Positions 1-6,000 of a stretch of DNA of 8,112 nt are shown here, in pieces; positions within the stretch are counted from its first letter, which is position 1, and every line of letters starts with the position of its first letter. The translations under genes and the position numbers were made by a program. The stretch is from an uncultured Clostridia bacterium (GTDB taxonomy: Bacteria; Bacillota; Clostridia; Oscillospirales; Ruminococcaceae). Location: assembly GCA_937892655.1 (NCBI GenBank), contig CALBJC010000068.1:1-8112 (forward strand). Reading direction: 5' to 3'. Below the pieces are notes generated by a model. It was not told the DNA's origin. It did not search any database and was given only the letters and a program-made list of their open reading frames with translations.

Positions 1-1
1 G

Positions 2-532
2 ATATATCATCCGTTTGAAAAGGACTACTTCAAAAATAACCTTGAAACGCTCAGAGCGCACGGCTATACATACACCGCCGAGGATGACCACAGAGTTATG
101 CTTCTTACAGCAGATAACAGTATTGTTACTAAAAAGCGACTTGATATTAGAGTTCTTGAAAAGTTTGATGAGCGGGTTGCTACAGATATTCTTATCCCAA
201 GCGGCGAGCCGTGGGAAATTGAAGTAACAAAAAAGCGTGTAGAGCAGGATGGGGCATATCTTTTTGTCGGTTATCTGGATGGTAAGGCGGTAGTTTATTC
301 GGATATACACAAGTCAGAACACGGCAACACACGTTTTGATTATATCGTTACCGCAAAGGAGCATCGAAAAAACGGCTATGCAAGCGAGCTTCTGAGCTTT
401 ATTGTGGAATACTGTAAGGAAAATGACTTTCCTGTGTGCTGGCAGTGGGCAGGCCCGTCAGAGCATATATGCTACCAAGCGGGTTTTCGTGAGGCATTCA
501 CAATAGAAGCGGGCTTTGCATCAAAAGTCTAG
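2..532 (+). CDS. GNAT-family N-acetyltransferase, 5' end outside window
   Basis: This is the C-terminal part (176 codons visible) of a probable acetyl-CoA-dependent N-acetyltransferase. The frame is open from base 2, and the first residues (IYHPFEKDYF...) look like ordinary protein. No ribosome binding site precedes the first internal ATG at 98, so the true start is probably left of the window. The GNAT motif A is visible as a beta strand followed by a pyrophosphate-binding loop: DYIVTAKEHRKNGYASELL, where R-K-N-G-Y-A fits the Q/R-x-x-G-x-G/A consensus. A motif-B-like ICYQAGFRE, typical of the end of the fold, follows near the C-terminus. GNAT enzymes transfer an acetyl group to an amine on a small molecule, peptide or protein; the substrate cannot be read here. 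The stop is 33 nt before the first ABC gene with no terminator between, so the two are plausibly cotranscribed. The family is fairly sure, the role unknown. Confidence 0.8.
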   Translation: MYHPFEKDYFKNNLETLRAHGYTYTAEDDHRVMLLTADNSIVTKKRLDIRVLEKFDERVATDILIPSGEPWEIEVTKKRVEQDGAYLFVGYLDGKAVVYSDIHKSEHGNTRFDYIVTAKEHRKNGYASELLSFIVEYCKENDFPVCWQWAGPSEHICYQAGFREAFTIEAGFASKV

Positions 533-550
533 CTTTATAAAAATAAAAAA

Positions 551-556
551 GAAAGG
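551..556 (+). promoter_or_regulatory. Ribosome binding site of ABC gene 1
   Basis: GAAAGG lies 9 nt before the ATG at 566 in an A-rich 33-nt spacer. It supports that start and is the weakest of the four Shine-Dalgarno sequences in the operon. Confidence 0.65.
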
Positions 557-565
557 CTGATTAAA

Positions 566-2389
566 ATGAAAGATAAAAACAGCAAAATACGCATATTTGC
601 CAATAATGCGTATGCTGTAAAAACTGTGTGGCAGCTTAGCAAAAGCAGAGTTTTGCATACTGCTGTAAACTCGGTTTTAGGGTATGTAGAATGGATTTTT
701 ATGAGCATATTCTTTCTGCGCTATGTTATCGGAGCAATAGAAAATGAATCACCGGTAGAGAAGATACTGCTTTTTATCGGAATATGCTTTGTGGTATTTT
801 TACTGCTTGCTATGTATGACAGCTTTACAAGAGCGGTAATAAATCCATATACCGACAATAAAATATACCGTACTCTCTACCGCAGGCTTTATGCAAAGGC
901 TCGTAACGTTGAGCTTCGCTGCTTTGAGGATGCAGATTTTTACAACCGCTATACAATGGCGCTTGACGGTGCGGCACAGAAAATGACAACCTCTGTAAAC
1001 TGCTTTTTTCAGGTAGTATTCGGCGTTGTGGCGGCGGCTGCTGCCTTCTGGTCAATGTTTTCTATCGACCCTTGGTCTGTTTTGTTTGTAATCTCACCGA
1101 TTATAGGTAACTTTGTATTCGGAGCACTCATGAATAAAATCTGGGGCGGCAGATATGTTGATACAGTAAAAAACAACAGAATTGCCGATTATGTAAACCG
1201 AGTTATGCACCTTGCAGAATTTGCCAAGGAAATACGCTATTCAAGCATTCACTCCCTTATGCTCAGGCGCTATAATGACGCTATGGATAATAACGCTAAA
1301 GTTGCCGATAAATACGGCAAAAAGGCAATTTTATACACATGGGCACAGAATGTAACAACCTTTGCTCTGGTTTTTGAGGGTATTATGATTTATGCGGCAT
1401 ACCGTACTATAATTTCAAAAACAATGGGTCTTGCAGAGCTTGCTATCATGTTTACAGCCATGTCAACTTCATCGTGGATCCTGATAGGCCTTTTCAATAA
1501 CTTTACAGAGGCGCTCAAAAACGGACAGTTTTTGGAATACTTCAGAACCTTTATGGAGTACAAGGAAAAAATCCCAGAAGATCAGGACGGTATCATGCCT
1601 GAAAAGATCCGCTCTATCGAGTTTAAAAATGTAAGCTTTGAGTATGTAAAGGGCGAGCCGGTTATAAATAACCTCTCATTTAAAATCGAAGGTGACAAGG
1701 TTTGCGCACTTGTTGGTCACAACGGAGCGGGTAAGTCTACAATCATAAAGCTTTTATTCCGTCTTTATGACCCGACAGAGGGCGAAATACTAGTAAATGG
1801 CGTAAACATTAAAGAGTATAACCTCAAAGCCTACCGCAAGCAGTTTTCTGCGGCATTTCAGGATTATAAGGTTATGGCGATGTCTGTCAAGGATAATGTG
1901 CTTATGGGCGAAGATTTTGAAGATCCTGATAGTGTAGCAGAGCGTGCATTGCGCTGCGCAGGAATATGGGATAAGGTTTCAAGTCTTAAAAATGGTATGA
2001 ATACCATTATGACAAAAGAGTTTGATAATAATGGCGCTGTTTTGTCAGGCGGCGAGCAGCAGAAGATTGTTGTAGCAAGAGCATTTGCGCAGAAGGCTTC
2101 TGTAAAGGTGTTTGATGAGCCGTCATCAGCTCTTGACCCTATTGCAGAATACGATTTGTATAAAGGCATTATGGATGAAAGCCGCGGTCACATAACCTTG
2201 TTTATCTCTCACCGACTTTCATCTGTAAAGGATGCCGACGAGGTATTTATGCTTGAAAATGGCGCTGTAATTGAGCGTGGTACTCACCGCACATTGATGG
2301 ATATGGGCGGTAAATACTGCGAGATGTTTACAAAGCAGGCGCAGAATTACCTTGCAGATGAAAATTATAAGGAAGGAGTGGCTATTTAA
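566..2389 (+). CDS. ABC half-exporter 1 (A-type), permease-ATPase fusion
   Basis: A 607-residue half-size ABC exporter: an N-terminal membrane domain with about six helices (near 34-58, 65-86, 146-168, 171-190, 258-280, 288-313) and a C-terminal nucleotide-binding domain from about 350. ATPase motifs are complete: A-loop Y360, Walker A GHNGAGKST 384-392 (K390), Q-loop Q432, signature LSGGE 493-497, Walker B D517 with catalytic E518, D-loop SALD 521-524 and switch H549. The last membrane segment is hydrophobic. It shares AIENxxP, FYxxYTxAL, STxSW, NVLM and QAQNYLA with gene 3 but not with genes 2 and 4, which makes it an A-type subunit, likely paired with gene 2. Oddities are a lysine inside the Walker B strand (VKVFDEP) and AAFQD at the Q-loop where the others have GTVFQD. 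There is no N-terminal C39 peptidase domain. Expected in the cytoplasmic membrane, exporting an unknown cargo with ATP. Confidence 0.93.
   Translation: MKDKNSKIRIFANNAYAVKTVWQLSKSRVLHTAVNSVLGYVEWIFMSIFFLRYVIGAIENESPVEKILLFIGICFVVFLLLAMYDSFTRAVINPYTDNKIYRTLYRRLYAKARNVELRCFEDADFYNRYTMALDGAAQKMTTSVNCFFQVVFGVVAAAAAFWSMFSIDPWSVLFVISPIIGNFVFGALMNKIWGGRYVDTVKNNRIADYVNRVMHLAEFAKEIRYSSIHSLMLRRYNDAMDNNAKVADKYGKKAILYTWAQNVTTFALVFEGIMIYAAYRTIISKTMGLAELAIMFTAMSTSSWILIGLFNNFTEALKNGQFLEYFRTFMEYKEKIPEDQDGIMPEKIRSIEFKNVSFEYVKGEPVINNLSFKIEGDKVCALVGHNGAGKSTIIKLLFRLYDPTEGEILVNGVNIKEYNLKAYRKQFSAAFQDYKVMAMSVKDNVLMGEDFEDPDSVAERALRCAGIWDKVSSLKNGMNTIMTKEFDNNGAVLSGGEQQKIVVARAFAQKASVKVFDEPSSALDPIAEYDLYKGIMDESRGHITLFISHRLSSVKDADEVFMLENGAVIERGTHRTLMDMGGKYCEMFTKQAQNYLADENYKEGVAI
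2373..2378 (+). promoter_or_regulatory. Ribosome binding site of ABC gene 2
   Basis: AAGGAG lies inside the last codons of gene 1, 10 nt before the ATG at 2389. The stop of gene 1 and start of gene 2 overlap as TAATG, which points to translational coupling and so to near-equal amounts of the two proteins. Confidence 0.8.
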
Positions 2390-4182
2390 TGAAAAAGCTC
2401 AGAAATCTTTTAAGCGATAACCTATGGCTTTTCAAAGCCTGCTACAAAGCCGCACCTTCGTATATGATATGCTACATAATAGAGGCGATAAGAAACGAAA
2501 TTGTAGTATTTTTAGAGTTTACCTTAGCATTGAATTTTGTTCTGGAGTGTGCTGAATTTGGCAGACCATTCAAAACAGCGGCAGTATTCTTGCTGTCACT
2601 TTTGGCGTTTGTAGTTACAGGCCTTCTTTTCAACGCCTTTGTATTTCAGTATCTACAGCAGAAAGCTCAGCCTAAAATCAAGCAGGCTATAAAAGAAATG
2701 ATGTTTAATAAGGCAAAGGAGATTGACCTTGAATGCTACGATAACCCTGAGTTTTACAATGATTATGTACTCTCGGTTTCAGAGGTTGATAATCAGATAG
2801 GCAGAATTTTTACGCTTATCACAAATCTCTGCACAGGGCTTGTATCTATTGTTTTATCAGGGGCATTCTTTATCGGTAACGACCCTGTATCATTTATCTT
2901 TATTGCGGTATCCTTTGCAGCGTCATTATGGTCTGGTAAGGCGCTCAATAAGCTCAATTTTAAAATCCGCAACGAGAAAAATCCGCATGAAAGAAAGCTA
3001 GGATATGTAAACCGTGTTTTCTACCTCAACGATTATGCAAAAGAGGTGCGTCTCAATACTGAGGTTTCAGATGAGCTTCTTAAAGATTTTGATAAAACAA
3101 ATGACGATGTTTTAGCAATTGACAAGAAAAACGCAGGAAAACGCTTTGGCTTACAGCTATTAAAGGATTATATCTGTAATAATTTCCTTATCGACGTTGT
3201 GTATATGGTTTACCTTGTATACTCGGCGGCAGTTTTACACCGTATTTCATACAGTAATGTTGCTGTAATGCGAGGTACTGCAAACAGAATGAAAAACCGT
3301 ATGCGACAATTTTCAGATGTTTTTCCGAAGCTCGAAGAGATCAGTATGTATGTTCAGAAGATGAAAAAATTTCTCTCGATTGAGCCAAAAATCAAGAGCA
3401 GCGAGAATAAAAAACTGCCTGAAAACCCGACTGAAATCGAGCTTAAAAACGTTTCGTTTGGCTATAACGAAAATGACGGATATATTTTAAATAACATCAG
3501 CATGAAGATAGATCCGTACAGTAAGATTGCGATAGTCGGCTACAATGGCGCAGGTAAAACAACGCTCATAAAGCTCATTATGCGCCTTTATGACCCAAAC
3601 GAGGGCGAAATTTTACTTGATGGGGTTAATATCAAGGAGTATGATGTTGAAGAATACCGCAGAAAGATCGGTACAGTATTTCAGGATTTCAAGATCTTTG
3701 CCGCAACTGTAAAAGAGAATGTACTGCTCGATTTTGAAAATACGGGCAGTGACAGCGATGTTATAAACGCTATTGAAAAAAGCGGATTTTCTGAGCGCCT
3801 TGAAACGCTTGGCGATAAGCTTTTAACAAACCTCACAACCGAGTTTGAAGAAAACGGCGTAAACCTCTCGGGCGGTGAAGCGCAGAAGCTTGCTGTTGCA
3901 AGAGTATTCTACAAAAATGCAAACCTTATTATCCTCGATGAACCGTCATCCGCACTCGACCCTATTGCTGAATATCATCTCAACCATTCAATGCTTACAG
4001 CGGCTGAGAATAAATCGGTAATCTTCATTTCTCACCGTCTGTCAACAACAAGAATTGCCGATAAGATATATATGCTCGAAAAGGGCAGAGTTATCGAGCA
4101 GGGCAGTCACAACGAGCTTCTGGCGCAAAACGGAAAATACGCTCAGATGTGGCGTGTTCAGGCGGGACAGTATTTAGCTTAA
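2389..4182 (+). CDS. ABC half-exporter 2 (B-type), permease-ATPase fusion
   Basis: A 597-residue half-size ABC exporter. Hydrophobic helices lie near 24-55, 64-90, 145-170, 171-190 and 260-286. The place of the sixth helix (about 290-319) instead carries many charged residues: VAVMRGTANRMKNRMRQF. The ATPase domain has Walker A GYNGAGKTT 384-392, Q432, LSGGE 493-497, Walker B ILDEP with D517/E518, SALD and H549, all intact and numbered exactly as in gene 1. It shares DLxxYDxPE in the membrane domain, IGTVFQDFxI, the stretch LNxSMLxxAEN and ISHRLSTT with gene 4, so it is a B-type subunit. Its start overlaps the stop of gene 1 by one base, fitting a heterodimer of 1 and 2. A homodimer is not excluded, since nothing in the ATPase sites is degenerate. 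Substrate unknown; acts in the cytoplasmic membrane. Confidence 0.93.
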   Translation: MKKLRNLLSDNLWLFKACYKAAPSYMICYIIEAIRNEIVVFLEFTLALNFVLECAEFGRPFKTAAVFLLSLLAFVVTGLLFNAFVFQYLQQKAQPKIKQAIKEMMFNKAKEIDLECYDNPEFYNDYVLSVSEVDNQIGRIFTLITNLCTGLVSIVLSGAFFIGNDPVSFIFIAVSFAASLWSGKALNKLNFKIRNEKNPHERKLGYVNRVFYLNDYAKEVRLNTEVSDELLKDFDKTNDDVLAIDKKNAGKRFGLQLLKDYICNNFLIDVVYMVYLVYSAAVLHRISYSNVAVMRGTANRMKNRMRQFSDVFPKLEEISMYVQKMKKFLSIEPKIKSSENKKLPENPTEIELKNVSFGYNENDGYILNNISMKIDPYSKIAIVGYNGAGKTTLIKLIMRLYDPNEGEILLDGVNIKEYDVEEYRRKIGTVFQDFKIFAATVKENVLLDFENTGSDSDVINAIEKSGFSERLETLGDKLLTNLTTEFEENGVNLSGGEAQKLAVARVFYKNANLIILDEPSSALDPIAEYHLNHSMLTAAENKSVIFISHRLSTTRIADKIYMLEKGRVIEQGSHNELLAQNGKYAQMWRVQAGQYLA

Positions 4183-4188
4183 AGGAGG
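4182..4188 (+). promoter_or_regulatory. Ribosome binding site of ABC gene 3
   Basis: AAGGAGG begins in the last base of the gene 2 stop codon and ends 4 nt before the ATG at 4193. It is a strong match but rather closely spaced. The next in-frame methionine is residue 18 and has no better site, so 4193 is kept as the start. Confidence 0.8.
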
Positions 4189-4192
4189 CTAT

Positions 4193-5998
4193 ATGGAAGA
4201 TAATAAAGAAAAACAGAAATTTTCCTCTCTGTCAAATGTTTTGTATATGCTGAAAATTTTGTGGCGTGGCTCAAAAGGCTATGTTATCTACACATTTATA
4301 AAAGAATTCAACGAAAATGTGTTCTGGACAGTTTTTTCAGTATACCTGACAGAGTGGATATATGTTGCTATTGAAAATAAAACTCCCTTCACAGTGCTTG
4401 TATCCTTTGTAGGCGCTATGTGTATCGGGCATATCTGTATACATATCACAGCGGCATTACATCAGCTTTGTGAAAAGCAGTTTCTGCCTAAAATGTATCA
4501 GGATTTTTACAAAAGAGTAATTTTAAAATCAATCTCAATGGAGTATACAGAGTTTGAAAAACCTGACTTTTATGATAAGTATACAAGGGCTCTCAATGAA
4601 TGTCAGTGGCGAGGCAATAATATTCTGTATTTTTCAGCATACTTAGTAGCAGGTATTGCCTCTGTTATTGCCGCTACAATTATTGTTGCAAATGTTGACC
4701 CTGTGCTTTTGGTATTTATCATACCGATGGTTTTGGTATCAATGTTTTTTGGCAAAAAAGAGGGTGAACTTTACTATTCTCTTGATATGCAAAACACCCG
4801 TGACGGTAGAATAGGCGGTTATGCAAAAAGAGTATTCTATGAAAAGAAATATTCAGCAGAGCTTCGCCTTTTCGGTATGGGAAACCTCCTTTTATCCCGT
4901 CATGAAAAGGCTTATGAAAAGATGGAGGAGAGAACAAGGCAGATAAGAAGAAAGCTTTGTGTAATAGAGCCTTTAAAATGGATTTTGTATAATATCCTAT
5001 CAACCATTCTCCCGTATCTTTATATTGCTTTTGTATTAAACCACGGCGATGTTCAGACGGCGGCATATATTGCGATGATACCTGCGCTTTCAACTCTTTC
5101 GTGGAGAACATCAGATGCTGTAGAGCTTATAGTTTCTCTTGCAAAGGAAAGTGCATTTGTATCAAATCTGCGTGAGTTTTTATCCTATGAGCCAAAAACA
5201 GACAATAAAGCTCTCATAAAGGCACAGAATCTCTCTGATATTGAAATCTGCAATATGAGCTTTACCTATGAGGGTGCTGATAAGCCTACTCTTCATAACG
5301 TAAATATGCATATCAAAAAGGGCGAAAAGATTGCTATTGTAGGTCATAACGGTGCTGGTAAAACAACGCTTGTAAAGCTTATTATGGGGCTTTATAACGC
5401 TACAGAGGGCAGTATTAAAATCAGTGATGAGGATATAAAAAGCTATGAGCCAAAATCTCTGCACCGCCGTTTTGGTACGGTGTTTCAGGATCTGCAGGTT
5501 TTTGCTCTGCCGCTGTCTCACAACGTTTTAATGCGAAAGCCTAAGAATGACGATGAACGAAAGCTTGTTGAAGAGTCTTTGATAAAGGCTCAGTTTGGCG
5601 AAAAGCTTATGACCTTGCCAAATGGTATTGATACTATGGTTACCAAAGAGTTTGACGAAAACGGTATGGGCCTTTCAGGCGGCGAGGCGCAGAAGATTGC
5701 TATTGCCAGGGTTTTTGCAAGAAAGCCTGATATCGTAATTTTAGATGAGCCTTCCTCTGCGCTTGACCCTATCGCTGAATATAATATGTATAAAAATATG
5801 CTCACAGCGACAAGCGGTGAAACAGTTATCTTTATTTCTCACCGTCTTTCTGCAACCCGTGATGCTGACAGGATTTATATGTTTGAGCAGGGTTCTGTTA
5901 TCGAGCAGGGAAGCCACGCAGAGCTTATGGCGCTTGGCGGAAAGTATGCTCAGATGTGGCAACTTCAGGCTCAGAATTATTTAGCGCAGGAGGTGTAA
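4193..5998 (+). CDS. ABC half-exporter 3 (A-type), permease-ATPase fusion
   Basis: A 601-residue half-size ABC exporter. Membrane helices are likely near 30-60, 66-88, 145-168, 172-188, 261-284 and, less cleanly, 289-315; the last begins hydrophobic (TAAYIAMIPALSTLSW) and then has R, D and E. The ATPase domain is complete: Walker A GHNGAGKTT 384-392, Q432, LSGGE 494-498, Walker B VILDEP with D518/E519, SALD and H550. It shares AIENxxP, FYxxYTxAL, STxSW, the histidine after the first Walker A glycine, NVLM and the ending QAQNYLA with gene 1, so it is the second A-type subunit. It sits 10 nt after gene 2 and 2 nt before gene 4, and probably pairs with gene 4. Its N-terminal SNVLYMLK nevertheless resembles SNVFYVLK of gene 4, so some similarity also follows adjacency. 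Substrate unknown; no peptidase or other accessory domain. Confidence 0.93.
   Translation: MEDNKEKQKFSSLSNVLYMLKILWRGSKGYVIYTFIKEFNENVFWTVFSVYLTEWIYVAIENKTPFTVLVSFVGAMCIGHICIHITAALHQLCEKQFLPKMYQDFYKRVILKSISMEYTEFEKPDFYDKYTRALNECQWRGNNILYFSAYLVAGIASVIAATIIVANVDPVLLVFIIPMVLVSMFFGKKEGELYYSLDMQNTRDGRIGGYAKRVFYEKKYSAELRLFGMGNLLLSRHEKAYEKMEERTRQIRRKLCVIEPLKWILYNILSTILPYLYIAFVLNHGDVQTAAYIAMIPALSTLSWRTSDAVELIVSLAKESAFVSNLREFLSYEPKTDNKALIKAQNLSDIEICNMSFTYEGADKPTLHNVNMHIKKGEKIAIVGHNGAGKTTLVKLIMGLYNATEGSIKISDEDIKSYEPKSLHRRFGTVFQDLQVFALPLSHNVLMRKPKNDDERKLVEESLIKAQFGEKLMTLPNGIDTMVTKEFDENGMGLSGGEAQKIAIARVFARKPDIVILDEPSSALDPIAEYNMYKNMLTATSGETVIFISHRLSATRDADRIYMFEQGSVIEQGSHAELMALGGKYAQMWQLQAQNYLAQEV
5988..5995 (+). 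promoter_or_regulatory. Ribosome binding site that fixes the start of ABC gene 4
   Basis: AGGAGGTG, close to the full anti-16S complement, lies just before the gene 3 stop and 5 nt before the ATG at 6001. The frame of gene 4 is open further upstream to an ATG at 5956 inside gene 3, but that codon has no such site and would add 15 residues that are only the shifted reading of the gene 3 end. Confidence 0.88.
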
Positions 5999-6000
5999 AT

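Noticed and set aside
98..532. Acetyltransferase starting at the internal ATG at 98
   Set aside because: The frame stays open to the left edge with protein-like residues and there is no ribosome binding site before 98, so the gene more likely begins outside the window.
515..541. Promoter for the ABC operon in the short spacer (TTTGCA, 15 nt, TATAAA)
   Set aside because: The -35 match is weak and the spacing is short, and it overlaps the GNAT coding end. A-rich spacers give such matches by chance.
3250..3345. Frameshift pair in gene 2 explaining the charged helix region
   Set aside because: The segment aligns without gaps to gene 4 and the distance to the ATPase motifs equals that of gene 1, so it is genuine coding sequence.
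4719..5521. Minus-strand open frames inside ABC gene 3
   Set aside because: They are antisense readings of strongly supported coding sequence, without ribosome binding sites or recognisable domains.
5956..6000. Longer start for ABC gene 4 at the ATG at 5956
   Set aside because: No ribosome binding site; the extra 15 residues are an out-of-frame reading of the end of gene 3, whereas AGGAGGTG sits 5 nt before the ATG at 6001.
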